A stretch of 64,000 nt of DNA. Origin: Iamia sp038233075 (GTDB lineage Bacteria > Actinomycetota > Acidimicrobiia > Acidimicrobiales > Iamiaceae). The translations under genes were made by a program, and so were the position numbers. Under the pieces are notes generated by a model. The model had not been told where the DNA came from, did not search any database, and saw only the letters and a program-made list of their open reading frames with translations. Each line of letters starts with the position of its first letter. Positions within the stretch are counted from its first letter, which is position 1. Positions 41,116-49,783 of this stretch are shown here, piece after piece. The stretch spans positions 1 to 64,000 of the forward strand of contig JBBSMQ010000001.1 of assembly GCA_038233075.1 (NCBI GenBank). Reading direction: 5' to 3'.

Positions 41116-43029
41116 ATGAGGGTTCGCCAGCGATGGGGCTCGCGGGACGCGGCCGAGCTCGGGCCACTTCTGGTACTCAGCATGGTCGTGGTGGGGGCGG
41201 CCTTCACCGTCCGACGATGGCTGGTGCCACTGGGCACGGGGAACGCGGATGAGGGCGCCTACCTGAACCTCGCGACCCTGCTGCGCCACGGTCGAGTGAC
41301 CGTCCCCGGCTCGAACGCACCGTTCTTTCGGCCGTGGTTGACCGGCGCCCACGGCGACCACTTCTTCTTCCAGTACGAGCCCGGCTGGCCCGCCCTGCTC
41401 GCCCTGGGCGACACCCTCGGCTCGACCACCCTGGCGTCGGCGCTGGCCGCGGTCGGCGTCGTGGCGTCGATCCACTACCTCGCCCTGGAGGTCACCGGTG
41501 ATCGGCGCACGGCCATGGTCGCCTCGATCTTGGCCGCGTGCACGCCCTTGTTCCTGCTGCACTCGGCGCTGGCCCTGGCCTACCTCTTCTCCACCTTCCT
41601 GTTCACCGCCACCTTGGCGGTGGGCATCCGCGCGGCCCGACTCCGAAGCCGTGGGCATGCCCTCGCCGTCGGGCTCTTGCTCGGTGTCTTCCTCGTGACC
41701 CGGCCCTTCGACGCGGTCCTCACCACCCTCGCCCTCATCGCCGGGGTCTACCTCCTGGGGCTGGCGCGCGAGTCGCGCACGCTGATGGGCCTCGCCGGTG
41801 CCGCGACGGTCGGAGTCATCCCCTTCGTGGCGGTGGCCGGGTGGTTCAACTACCGGACGACGGGGTCGTGGACCACCTTCCCGCTCACCGCGAGCGACCC
41901 CCGCAACACCTTCGGGTTCGGCAAGCGCGGCCTCCAGATCGGCGTGCCCGCCACCCGCTACTTCAAGGAAGACGCTACACAGGCCCTCGGGACCAACCTC
42001 CGCGCCGCCGTGGGCTGGCTCCCTGGTGGACTGGTCGGGCTCGCCGTGGCTCTGGCGGCCTTCTCCCAGCGACCACCCCGGCCTCGGATCTGGCTCGCCG
42101 CCATGACCGCCCTGTTCCCCGCGGCCTACTTCTTCTGGTGGGCCACTGCCCTCTCGGAGCGGTCCGCGACCAACGGCCTCGGCCCCCACTACTACATGCC
42201 GTCGTTCGTCCCGCTGCTCGTGCTCATCGCCGACGGGCTGGTCGGCCTGTGCCGACGCCACCTCGCTCTTGGTGTCGCCGTCGTGCTCGCCGGAACGGTG
42301 GCCACCGCCTGGAACGTCCCCGACAAGCTCGACAGCGCCCGGTCCGTGACATCGTCGTTCCGCCGCCTCGACGGGGCCATACCCGACGACCTCGACCGGA
42401 GCATCGTGATCGTGGCCTCAGAGGACATGGAGAGCTTCACCAGCGTCGACTATCCGTTCCTGCGCAACTCGCCCGACCTCGACGACCCCGTGCTGTTCCC
42501 TGCCGACCGCCACGGCGAGGTCGCTCTCCTCCTACGCCAGCGCCCGGCCCGCGACGCCTACCTGGCGCACCGCGAGGTCATCCCTGGGAAGGACATATTC
42601 GACCAGCAGTGGGTCCTGACCCCGCTCACCGTCGACCACGGATCAACGGTGCGACTCCGCCTCGGCCTGGCGCCGCCGCCCCGAGTCACAGGAGAGGTAT
42701 CTCCATTCGTCACGGTGGACGGCCGACGAGCACCCGTGGATCTGCCCGATGCCCTGTCCTGGACCCTCTCGCTGACCTCGCGCACCGCAAAGGTCGGTGA
42801 CGGTACCGAGCCTCTCGTTCGGTTGGAGCCAGGCGTCCACGACCTTCGAGTCGGCATCGAAGACGCCCGCACGGGTGAACGCTGGCTTCGCCTCTACCGC
42901 GTCTTCGTCGACCGCCAGGGCACCGTCTACGTGCTGCGTCCAGGTATCGGAGAGCACGTCACCGATCTCGGCCGCGGCCCCATCGCCTTTCCCGAGAACG
43001 TCGATGCCATCGTCACGGAAAGGCCCTGA
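41116..43029 (+). CDS. Polytopic membrane glycosyltransferase-like protein (GT39/ArnT-type)
   Basis: 637 residues. About ten membrane helices in the first 420 residues (LGPLLVLSMVVVGAAFTVRR, AAVGVVASIHYLALEVTGDR, VGLLLGVFLVTRPFDAVLTT, GLVGLCRRHLALGVAVVLAG). After helix 1 comes a periplasmic loop with the acidic catalytic-type motif GNADEGAYLNLATL, typical of lipid-linked-sugar transferases of the PMT/ArnT superfamily. The last ~200 residues are an extracytoplasmic beta-rich domain. Acceptor and donor are unknown; likely cell-envelope glycosylation. The gene is the only one between tRNA-Thr and the repeat of its 3' half. Its codon use looks slightly less GC-rich than neighbours by eye. Confidence 0.8.
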   Translation: MRVRQRWGSRDAAELGPLLVLSMVVVGAAFTVRRWLVPLGTGNADEGAYLNLATLLRHGRVTVPGSNAPFFRPWLTGAHGDHFFFQYEPGWPALLALGDTLGSTTLASALAAVGVVASIHYLALEVTGDRRTAMVASILAACTPLFLLHSALALAYLFSTFLFTATLAVGIRAARLRSRGHALAVGLLLGVFLVTRPFDAVLTTLALIAGVYLLGLARESRTLMGLAGAATVGVIPFVAVAGWFNYRTTGSWTTFPLTASDPRNTFGFGKRGLQIGVPATRYFKEDATQALGTNLRAAVGWLPGGLVGLAVALAAFSQRPPRPRIWLAAMTALFPAAYFFWWATALSERSATNGLGPHYYMPSFVPLLVLIADGLVGLCRRHLALGVAVVLAGTVATAWNVPDKLDSARSVTSSFRRLDGAIPDDLDRSIVIVASEDMESFTSVDYPFLRNSPDLDDPVLFPADRHGEVALLLRQRPARDAYLAHREVIPGKDIFDQQWVLTPLTVDHGSTVRLRLGLAPPPRVTGEVSPFVTVDGRRAPVDLPDALSWTLSLTSRTAKVGDGTEPLVRLEPGVHDLRVGIEDARTGERWLRLYRVFVDRQGTVYVLRPGIGEHVTDLGRGPIAFPENVDAIVTERP

Positions 43030-43083
43030 CGAGGTCCCCCGGGGACGCCCATCGGTCGCCAGAGCGGCCCGCATCGATGTGTC

Positions 43084-43119
43084 AGCGGTCCGGTCCTGGG
43101 TTCGAGGGCCACCTCGGGC
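43084..43119 (+). repeat. Duplicated 3' half of tRNA-Thr (attachment-site-like)
   Basis: AGCGGTCCGGTCCTGGGTTC then GAGGGCCACCTCGGGC matches tRNA-Thr positions 40904-40938 (AGCGGTAGGTCGTGGGTTCG...) apart from one extra base and about five changes; the 24-nt block 43097-43120 agrees with 40916-40939 at 21 positions. Same orientation, 2.2 kb apart. Confidence 0.75.
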
Positions 43120-43293
43120 GCCACCCCGTCACCGAGGCCCGTCGTCCGACGGGACCCGACCACGACCCGGTTCAGGGGCGGGGCGACGGGTAGGGAGGAC
43201 TCGTCGCACGGGGAGGTGCGGCACACCTGTCCCCCGCCCTACCCTGCCTGGCACCTGGCCCCCGCGGCCTGGGACGCCGGAGGAGGCAGCCCG

Positions 43294-44574
43294 ATGCCAC
43301 TGCGACACCAGCCCACCACCCCCACCAGCGCCCCGGAGGGTTCGCTGACGGAGCGCTACCAGGCCGTTCGCGGCCTCACCGAGGCGCTGGCGGCGCCGCT
43401 CGGCCCCGAGGACCAGACGGTCCAGACCATGGCCGACGTCAGCCCCACCAAGTGGCACCGGGCCCACGTCACCTGGTTCTTCGAGACCTTCCTGCTCCAG
43501 GCCCACCAGCCCGGGTACCAGGTCCACGACGAGCACTACTGCTACCTGTTCAACTCCTACTACGAGGCCGTCGGCAGCCGGCACCCCCGCCCCGAGCGGG
43601 GACTGCTGACCCGCCCTACGACCGCCGATGTCGGCGACTACCGACAGGCCGTGGACCAGGCCATGGGCGAGCTGCTGTCGGGCGAGGTGACGCCCGAGGT
43701 AGCCGCCCTGGTCACCCTCGGCCTGCACCACGAGCAGCAGCACCAGGAGCTGCTGCTGATGGACATCAAGCACGTGCTGGGCTCCAACCCCCTTCGTCCG
43801 GCCTATGCGCTGGCCATGCCTGCGCCAGCCCCCGAGCCCGAGGCCCTGAGCTGGATCGACGGTGACACCGGCATCGCCGAGATCGGCCACGAGGGCCCCG
43901 GCTTCGCCTACGACAACGAGCATCCCCGCCACGAGGTCCTGCTGCGCCCGCACCGTCTGGCCGATCGGCTGGTGACCAACCGCGAGTGGCAGGCCTTCAT
44001 CGACGACGGCGGCTACTCGCGCAGTGAGCTGTGGATGTCCGACGGGTGGGCCACCGTCCAGGCCGAGGGCTGGGACTCGCCCCTCTACTGGGAGCGCGTC
44101 GACGGGCAGTGGCACGAGTACACCCTCGCCGGCCGCTACCCGCTCGACCCGGGTCGACCGGTCGTGCACGTGAGCCACCACGAGGCTGACGCCTACGCCC
44201 GGTGGGCCGGTGCCCGCCTGCCCCGCGAGGATGAGTGGGACGTCGCCGTCGCCCGCCAGGACATGGTGGTGCCTCGCTTCGAGCTCGACGGCCCCCATCC
44301 GCGGCCTCCGGCCGGTGACGATGCCGGCCCTCTCCGCCAGGCCTTCGGCGAGGTGTGGCAGTGGAGCTCCAGCGCCTACCTCGGCTACCCCGGCTTCGTC
44401 CCCGCCGCCGGCGCGGTGGGCGAGTACAACGGCAAGTTCATGAGCGGCCAGATGGTCCTGCGGGGCTCGTCGTGCGCCACCCCTCCCGGTCACGCCCGGC
44501 CCAGCTACCGCAACTTCTTCCCCCCCACGGCCCGCTGGGCCTTCTCCGGCGTGCGCCTAGCGGCCGACGTCTAG
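43294..44574 (+). CDS. egtB: Ergothioneine biosynthesis sulfoxide synthase EgtB
   Basis: 426 residues from ATG 43294, with AGGAGG at ideal spacing. The N-terminal DinB-like domain has the iron ligands His55 (KWHRAHVTWFFE) and His146/His150 (LGLHHEQQHQE). The C-terminal formylglycine-generating-enzyme-like (FGE-sulfatase) domain contains PRHEVLLRPHRLADRLVTNR, GGYSRSELWMSDGW, HVSHHEADAYARWAGARLPR, EVWQWSSSAYLGYPGF and RGSSCATP. It joins a thiol to hercynine using O2, giving the sulfoxide precursor of ergothioneine. egtD follows after 20 bases. EgtC and EgtA are not next to it, so the thiol donor (cysteine or gamma-glutamylcysteine) is open. Confidence 0.95.
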   Translation: MPLRHQPTTPTSAPEGSLTERYQAVRGLTEALAAPLGPEDQTVQTMADVSPTKWHRAHVTWFFETFLLQAHQPGYQVHDEHYCYLFNSYYEAVGSRHPRPERGLLTRPTTADVGDYRQAVDQAMGELLSGEVTPEVAALVTLGLHHEQQHQELLLMDIKHVLGSNPLRPAYALAMPAPAPEPEALSWIDGDTGIAEIGHEGPGFAYDNEHPRHEVLLRPHRLADRLVTNREWQAFIDDGGYSRSELWMSDGWATVQAEGWDSPLYWERVDGQWHEYTLAGRYPLDPGRPVVHVSHHEADAYARWAGARLPREDEWDVAVARQDMVVPRFELDGPHPRPPAGDDAGPLRQAFGEVWQWSSSAYLGYPGFVPAAGAVGEYNGKFMSGQMVLRGSSCATPPGHARPSYRNFFPPTARWAFSGVRLAADV

Positions 44575-44594
44575 CACCCGCACCCGGAGGCCCT

Positions 44595-45566
44595 GTGACC
44601 CCACCCCCGCCCGACGCGCCCGACATCCCCGCGTCGGAGACCATGGCCGAGAACGTGGGCCGCACCCTGCAGTCCTCACCGCAGCGGTGGCTGTCGCCGA
44701 AGTGGCTCTACGACGACCTGGGCAGCGTCCTCTTCGACGCCATCACCCGGGTGCCGCACTACTACCCGACGTCACGGGAGAGGTCCATCCTCGCCGCCCG
44801 CTCGGCCGAGGTGGCCGCCCGGTCCGGCGCCGACACCCTGGTGGAGCTGGGCTCGGGCACCTCGGAGAAGACCCGCCTGCTGCTCGACGCCTTCACCACC
44901 ACGGGCCAGCTCCGGCGGTTCTGTCCTCTCGACGTGAGCGCCACCACCCTGGCCGTGGCGGCCGAGGCCATCGGGGCCGAGCACCCCGGCCTCGAAGTCG
45001 TGCCGGTCGTGGGTGACTTCCTGCACGATCTGGACCGCATCCCCACCGGCGGCACCCGGCTGGTCGCCTTCCTCGGCGGCACCATCGGCAACCTCACGCC
45101 TGCTGAGCAGGGGCGGTTCCTCCGGGCCGTGGCCGCCACCCTCTCCCCCGGGGACGGCCTTCTGCTGGGCACCGACCTGGTCAAGGACGTCGACCGGTTG
45201 CTGACCGCCTACGACGACCCCATCGGCGTGACCGCGGCGTTCAACCGCAACGTGCTGGCCGTGCTCAACCGCGACCTGGACGCCGACTTCGACCTGCGGC
45301 GATGGCGCCACCAGGCCCGGTGGGACGACGACGAGGAGCGCATCGAGATGCACCTCGTCTCCACCGAGGCCCAGGTGGTGCGGGTCCCGGGGGCGGGCCT
45401 GGACATCAAGGTGGACGAGGGCGAGAGCATACAGACCGAGATCTCCTCCAAGTTCCGGGTCGAGCGCCTGCCCGCCCTGCTCGAACCGGCCGGCTTCACC
45501 GTGGCCGAGGTCTGGACCGACCCCGACGACGACCTGGCCCTCACCCTCGCCCTCGTCCCCACCTGA
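44595..45566 (+). CDS. egtD: Histidine N-alpha-methyltransferase EgtD
   Basis: 323 residues from GTG 44595, close to the 321 of mycobacterial EgtD. Substrate and SAM residues are in their usual places: Tyr39 (KWLYDDLGSVLFDAIT), Tyr56 (VPHYYPTSRER), motif I LVELGSGTSEKTRLLLDAF, VAFLGGTIGNLTPAEQGRFL, FNRNVLAVLNRDLDADFDL and the Glu-x-Ser of QTEISSKFRVERL that holds the histidine amino group. It trimethylates histidine to hercynine, the substrate of EgtB directly upstream. The two form an operon. Confidence 0.95.
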   Translation: MTPPPPDAPDIPASETMAENVGRTLQSSPQRWLSPKWLYDDLGSVLFDAITRVPHYYPTSRERSILAARSAEVAARSGADTLVELGSGTSEKTRLLLDAFTTTGQLRRFCPLDVSATTLAVAAEAIGAEHPGLEVVPVVGDFLHDLDRIPTGGTRLVAFLGGTIGNLTPAEQGRFLRAVAATLSPGDGLLLGTDLVKDVDRLLTAYDDPIGVTAAFNRNVLAVLNRDLDADFDLRRWRHQARWDDDEERIEMHLVSTEAQVVRVPGAGLDIKVDEGESIQTEISSKFRVERLPALLEPAGFTVAEVWTDPDDDLALTLALVPT

Positions 45567-45575
45567 CCCCGCGCC

Positions 45576-45622
45576 AGCTTTGGACGCCTGAACGCCCCAT
45601 AGGACATCACCCGTCCAAAGCT
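45576..45622. terminator. Inverted repeat between convergent egtD and fdhD
   Basis: AGCTTTGGACG (45576-45586) and CGTCCAAAGCT (45612-45622) are perfect 11-bp inverted repeats with a 25-nt loop. The right arm overlaps the last codons of fdhD. Position suggests a bidirectional terminator, but the loop is long. Confidence 0.45.
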
Positions 45623-46446
45623 CGGGCGGACGCTGGGGAGTAGAGGTTGATGCCGCCGGGGCGGAGGAAGGCGGCCAGGGTGATGCCGGCCATGCGGGCC
45701 ACCTCGATGGCGAGGGAGGTGGGCGCACCGACGGCGACGACGGAGCCGAACCCTGCAGCCCACGCCTTCTGGACGATCTCGAAGCCGGCCCGTCCCGACA
45801 CGTAGAGACCCAGGTCACCGGCCGGGAGGGCGCCGTCGAGGTGGAGCCGGCCCACCACCTTGTCGACCGCGTTGTGGCGACCGATGTCCTCTCGGACGAC
45901 CACGGGCTCGCCGTCGGGCCGGAAGGCGCAGGCGGCGTGGACCCCTCCGGTGGCGGAGAAGAGGTCCTGCGCGGGACGGACCCGATCGGCCATGCCGACC
46001 AGCACGGGTTCGGGGATCGGGGTCGTGCCCTGGAGGGGTCGCAGCCGGCCCAGCAGCTCATCGACCGACGCCGAGCCGCACACGCCGCAGGCCGAGGTGG
46101 TGGGGCTGAGGCGCGGGGTGGGGGGTGCCGCCTGACCGCCCGTGTCGAGATCGACGATGTTGAACGCGGCCCGTTCGTCGAGCCCCAGGCCACAGGAGCG
46201 CACCCGGCGCAGCCGCACGCCGTCGATGAGGCCCTCGGCCCATGCGAACCCGACGCTCAGCTCGTGGTCGTCGCCCGGCGTGCGCATGGTGGTGGTCACG
46301 ATGTGGCCGTCGAGGCGGATCTCCAGCGGCTCCTCCACCGCGACCTCATCAGGTGCCCGGCGGGTCGACCCGTCGTCGTGGCGGCGGACCAGGATCCGCC
46401 GTGAGCGAGAGCGGGCCACGGGGTCACCGTAGCGAGGGGCCGGCAC
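45607..46446 (-). CDS. fdhD: Formate dehydrogenase accessory sulfurtransferase FdhD
   Basis: 279 residues from GTG 46446 (GTG 46419 is a credible alternative start, VARSRSRRILVRR). The sulfur-relay cysteines are Cys120 and Cys123 in SACGVCGSASVDELL, matching E. coli Cys121/Cys124. Other conserved blocks: DEVAVEEPLEIRLDG, TPGDDHELSVGFAWAEGLID, LFSATGGVHAACAF, VVREDIGRHNAVDKVVG, VSGRAGFEIVQKAW and VGAPTSLAIEVAR. It transfers sulfur from a cysteine desulfurase to the molybdenum cofactor of formate dehydrogenase. No fdh gene is in the window. Confidence 0.95.
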   Translation of the reverse strand: MPAPRYGDPVARSRSRRILVRRHDDGSTRRAPDEVAVEEPLEIRLDGHIVTTTMRTPGDDHELSVGFAWAEGLIDGVRLRRVRSCGLGLDERAAFNIVDLDTGGQAAPPTPRLSPTTSACGVCGSASVDELLGRLRPLQGTTPIPEPVLVGMADRVRPAQDLFSATGGVHAACAFRPDGEPVVVREDIGRHNAVDKVVGRLHLDGALPAGDLGLYVSGRAGFEIVQKAWAAGFGSVVAVGAPTSLAIEVARMAGITLAAFLRPGGINLYSPASARALDG

Positions 46447-46541
46447 GGCTCCACGGGGGCGGTCGCACCAGCGCCAGCCTGCGGCGACGGCCCTTCTTCT
46501 TCGCGTGACGCCGCGCGGCGACTCTCGGCGCGGTCACCGAC

Positions 46542-47129
46542 ATGTCGGTGGCCGCATCTCGGCTCACCGGGATGCTCCACGGGCGCAGCGGTAGGTTCGC
46601 GGCGGTGTCTGCCACCGTCCTGCACTGCGAGCGCTGCGGCGCGCCCAGCCCTGATCGGGAGGGGGTGCCCACCTGTCCGGCCCACGGGGCCCGGTGGCGG
46701 ATGGTGCGCAACGCACCGTGTGCGGCGGTCGTGATCAGCGATGACGACGGGCGGGTGCTCCTCTCTCAACGGGCCCGCGCGCCGTTCGCCGGGATGTGGG
46801 AGGTGGCCGGAGGCTTCGTCGAGCTGGGCGAGCACCCGGCTGACGCCGCCCGACGGGAGGTCCGGGAGGAGCTGGGCCTCGACGTGGTGCTCATCGGGCT
46901 GATCGGGGAGTACGTCGCCGCCGCCGACCACGGCGGCTGGCTGCAGATCACCGTCTACGCCGGCACCGCTCGCGGGGAGCCGGTGGCCGACCCGGACGAG
47001 GTCCTCGCGTGGCGCTGGTACCGGCGCGACGAGGTCCCCGAGGTGATGGCGGCCGACCACCGCCGCCGTCTCGAGGACTGGTGGGCGGGCCGGACCGTCC
47101 CCCTACCCGGTGGCACCCCGATGCCGTGA
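46542..47129 (+). CDS. Nudix hydrolase with N-terminal zinc ribbon
   Basis: Up to 195 residues; conservation begins near TVLHCERCGAPSPDREGVPT and CPAHGARW, a CxxC...CxxH zinc-ribbon-like element as in NudC-type proteins, so an internal GTG start near 46605 is possible. The Nudix box is complete: GGFVELGEHPADAARREV plus REELGLD (GX5EX7REUXEEXGU). The fold core is APCAAVVISDDDGRVLLSQR and MWEVAGGFVELG. The pyrophosphate substrate is unknown; it lacks the SQPWPFPxS motif needed to call it an NADH pyrophosphatase. It is convergent to rlmB. Confidence 0.88.
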   Translation: MSVAASRLTGMLHGRSGRFAAVSATVLHCERCGAPSPDREGVPTCPAHGARWRMVRNAPCAAVVISDDDGRVLLSQRARAPFAGMWEVAGGFVELGEHPADAARREVREELGLDVVLIGLIGEYVAAADHGGWLQITVYAGTARGEPVADPDEVLAWRWYRRDEVPEVMAADHRRRLEDWWAGRTVPLPGGTPMP

Positions 47130-47177
47130 GACGGGACCTCGTCGACCCAACGACCTGATCATCACGACCAGGGGCGG

Positions 47178-48218
47178 TCAGCGACGGCGACCGACCTCGA
47201 AGCAGGCCAGGGCGGCGGCCGTTGCCGCGTTCAGGCTGTCGAGGGGGCCTCGCATGGGGATGGCCACCACCTCGTCGCAGCGCTGACGGACCAGCCGCGA
47301 CAGGCCCGAGCCCTCCGCCCCCACGACCAGCACCACGGGCTGGTCGGCCCAGTCGAGGTCCCAGAGCCCGCGATCGCCCTCGGCGTCGAGGCCGACAGCC
47401 CACACACCCTGGTCCCGGAGCCGGGCCAGCGCCGCGGGCAGCCCGCCGACCACAGCCACAGGCACGTGCTCGATGGCGCCAGCGGCCGCCTTGGCCACGG
47501 TGGGGGTGACGTGCACGGCCCGGTGGCGAGGCAGCACCACCCCCGTGACCCCGGCGACCGACGCCGACCGCAGCACGGCGCCGAGGTTACCGGGGTCGGT
47601 GAGGCCGTCGAGGGCGAGCAGGAAGGGGGGGCCATCACCTGAGGCGGTAGCCCGCGCCGCGCCGGTCGCCAGGTCGTCGAGGTCGTGCTCCTCCAGGGGC
47701 GCAGCGAAGGCGACCACGCCCTGGGGAGCCTCGGTCCGAGCCGTGGCCTCCAGCCGAGCTCGGCTGAGGCGGCGGACGGGGACACCGTCGTCCTCGGCCA
47801 GGGCCACGATCTCGTCCACCACGGGCGCAGGGTCGAGGTCACCGGCGATCAGCACCTCGGTGACCCGACGCCGACCGGCCAGGAGCAGCTCGCGCACGGC
47901 GTGGCGGCCCTCGACCTGGGTGCCGTCGAGCCCCCGGGGCCGACCGGACCGCCCCCGGGGGCCGGGGTCGCTCCCCTTCCTGGTCCCGCCCGGCGAGGAG
48001 CCCGCGGACCGGGACGGGCCCGATCGGACCCGCTCGGGCCCACCCCGCCGGGTGCCGCCCCCTCCCGCGTCGCGACCGCCAGAGGGGGGCCGGCTGGTGG
48101 CGCCGCCCTTGCCCGCGCCGCGACCGCCGGGACGGGCTCCGCCGGCGCCGCCCCGGCCCGCCGGCCCCGGCCCCCTGTCGCTCGAACCCCTGCGACCCGA
48201 CCCTTGGCGCGGCGCCAT
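47178..48218 (-). CDS. rlmB: 23S rRNA (guanosine-2'-O-)-methyltransferase RlmB (TrmH/SpoU family)
   Basis: 346 residues from ATG 48218. The first ~105 are a Gly/Arg/Ser-rich disordered extension, followed by the substrate-binding L30e-like domain (VEGRHAVRELLLAGRRRVTE, VPVRRLSRARLEATARTEAP) and the SPOUT knot with its three motifs: LTDPGNLGAVLRSASVAGVT, VVLVVGAEGSGLSRLVRQ and IPMRGPLDSLNAATAAALAC. It methylates G2251-type ribose in the peptidyltransferase loop or a tRNA position. In actinobacteria it often follows cysS and ispDF; here ispF lies 256 bases upstream, and that gap shows no gene. Confidence 0.9.
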   Translation of the reverse strand: MAPRQGSGRRGSSDRGPGPAGRGGAGGARPGGRGAGKGGATSRPPSGGRDAGGGGTRRGGPERVRSGPSRSAGSSPGGTRKGSDPGPRGRSGRPRGLDGTQVEGRHAVRELLLAGRRRVTEVLIAGDLDPAPVVDEIVALAEDDGVPVRRLSRARLEATARTEAPQGVVAFAAPLEEHDLDDLATGAARATASGDGPPFLLALDGLTDPGNLGAVLRSASVAGVTGVVLPRHRAVHVTPTVAKAAAGAIEHVPVAVVGGLPAALARLRDQGVWAVGLDAEGDRGLWDLDWADQPVVLVVGAEGSGLSRLVRQRCDEVVAIPMRGPLDSLNAATAAALACFEVGRRR

Positions 48219-48474
48219 CAGTCGGTTCCGCCCCGACGCGGAGGCGGGACGTCGAGGACCCGCTGGCGCGCCGGGGCCGAGTCCCATGACCCGGACGTGA
48301 CGCGCTCCGGGCCGGACGGTGCATCGGAGCCGGGCCGGCGCCGGACGCCGCGAGGGCCGGGCGCGGCCGACACCCGCGGCGCGAGCGACACCGGGGTCAC
48401 GGGAGGGTCGGCCCCGCGGCGCGCGCCGCCAGGGACAGGCGCGAGCCGACACCACGGGGAGGACGAGGCCGAGC

Positions 48475-48960
48475 TCACGAGGAAGTCTCCCTCGTCACCA
48501 CGGCCACGGCGAAGGCGGCCACGCCCTCGCCCCGGCCCAAAGCGCCGAGCCCCTCGGTGCGCCGGCCGGTGACCATGACGGGTGCGCCGACGGCCGCGGT
48601 GAGGCGGGCGGCCATCTCGTCGCGCACGGGGGCCAGGCGGGGCGCATCGAGGATCACCGAGCAGTCGATGTTGCCCGGGTCCCAGCCCTCGGCCCGCACC
48701 CGTCGCGCCACCTCGGCCAGGAGCTCGACGCTGTCGGCGCCGGCCCACTGCGGGTCGATGTCGGGGAAGTGCTGGCCGATGTCGCCGAGGCCGGCTGCAC
48801 CCAGGAGGGCGTCGGCGCAGGCGTGGGCCACCACGTCGGCGTCGCTGTGGCCCGCCAGGCCGGGTCCGTCGGCGAAGCGCACCCCGCCCAGGACCAGGGG
48901 CCGGTCGGCCTCGGTGCTCCACGGGTGGAGGTCGACGCCCAGCCCCACGCGGACCTGCAT
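48475..48960 (-). CDS. ispF: 2-C-methyl-D-erythritol 2,4-cyclodiphosphate synthase
   Basis: 161 residues, full length. Zinc ligands Asp10, His12 (GVDLHPW) and His46 (GHSDADVVAHACADALLGAA) are in register; GLGDIGQHFPDIDPQWAGAD and VTGRRTEGLGALGRGEG complete the active site and trimer interface. It forms MEcPP in the MEP isoprenoid pathway. Its ATG overlaps the ispD stop by one base (TGATG), so the two are coupled. Confidence 0.97.
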   Translation of the reverse strand: MQVRVGLGVDLHPWSTEADRPLVLGGVRFADGPGLAGHSDADVVAHACADALLGAAGLGDIGQHFPDIDPQWAGADSVELLAEVARRVRAEGWDPGNIDCSVILDAPRLAPVRDEMAARLTAAVGAPVMVTGRRTEGLGALGRGEGVAAFAVAVVTRETSS

Positions 48961-49637
48961 CAGCCCACGGTCTCCGCCGGCGGAGACGGCGCCGCGGCCA
49001 GGTGGCCGGCCACCACATCGAGGTCGGCCGCGTGGGTGAGCTTGAGGTTGGCCCGGTCACCGGGCACCACCACCACCCGCCCCCCGACCCGTTCGACGAG
49101 GGTGGCGTCGTCACTGGCATCGGCCCCCGTGGCGTGGGCTCGCCGCAGCGTCGCGGCCCGGAAGGCCTGGGGCGTCTGCACCGCCACCAGCTCGTCGCGG
49201 TCGATGGCGCTGCCGTCGCGATGCCGCACGCTGTCGACGAGCGGGACCCCCGGCACGGCGGCATCGGCGCCGGCGACCACCGCGGCCACCACCGCGTCGA
49301 CCAGAGCCGGGCCCGCGGCCGGTCGGGCCGCGTCGTGGATCACCACCACCGGCACCTCTGGGGGGACGGCGGCCAGGCCCGACCGCACCGACGCGGACCG
49401 GGTCGTCCCGCCGGCCACCACCGCGTCGACCTCCGACTCGGGCTCGCCGAGACGCTCGGGGGGCACCACCAGGACCAGGCCCGCACTCGCCGCCCGCACC
49501 GCGGCCACGCTCCAGTCCAGCACCCGGCGTCCGCCCAGGGCGGCATACTGCTTGGTCCCGCCGAAGCGGGTCCCGCCACCGGCGGCGACGACGATGGCCC
49601 ACACCTCCTCGGGTGCGCCGGCGGTGCGGTCCTTCAC
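48960..49637 (-). CDS. ispD: 2-C-methyl-D-erythritol 4-phosphate cytidylyltransferase
   Basis: 225 residues from GTG 49637. The CTP-binding loop is VVAAGGGTRFGGTKQ, and GRRVLDWSVAAVRAA, VVAGGTTRSASVRSGLAAV, VVVIHDAARPAAGPALVDAV and VQTPQAFRAATLRRAH are all standard IspD blocks; Lys29 in TKQY is the substrate lysine. A longer frame to 49739 (MERPPSP...) is unlikely because the extension is not conserved and would cross the intergenic region. The carD gene often found upstream in actinobacteria is missing; a Crp/Fnr gene is divergent instead. Confidence 0.95.
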   Translation of the reverse strand: MKDRTAGAPEEVWAIVVAAGGGTRFGGTKQYAALGGRRVLDWSVAAVRAASAGLVLVVPPERLGEPESEVDAVVAGGTTRSASVRSGLAAVPPEVPVVVIHDAARPAAGPALVDAVVAAVVAGADAAVPGVPLVDSVRHRDGSAIDRDELVAVQTPQAFRAATLRRAHATGADASDDATLVERVGGRVVVVPGDRANLKLTHAADLDVVAGHLAAAPSPPAETVG

Positions 49638-49753
49638 GGCGCGCCACGCTACCGTCGCCCTCGTCGCGGCCAGGACCTCGACCAGGACGAAGTTGCCACC
49701 CTGAGCCCCCTCGGCGGTGGGCGAGGGTGGCCGTTCCACGACTCTTTGCGGTG

Positions 49754-49765
49754 TGACATGTGTCA
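49754..49765. promoter_or_regulatory. Possible Crp-type half-site pair upstream of the Crp/Fnr gene
   Basis: GTGTGACATGTGTCAGG contains TGACA and TGTCA arms with two bases between, 19 bases upstream of the regulator's GTG. It resembles half of the actinobacterial GlxR/Crp operator TGTGA-N6-TCACA but with a shorter spacer. Autoregulation is conceivable. Confidence 0.3.
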
Positions 49766-49783
49766 GGCCGTTACCATGCCGCG

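Noticed and set aside
48219..48474. Possible gene in the spacer between rlmB and ispF
   Set aside because: Frames here are Arg/Gly/Pro-rich without conserved pattern; cysS, often in this neighbourhood, is not present.
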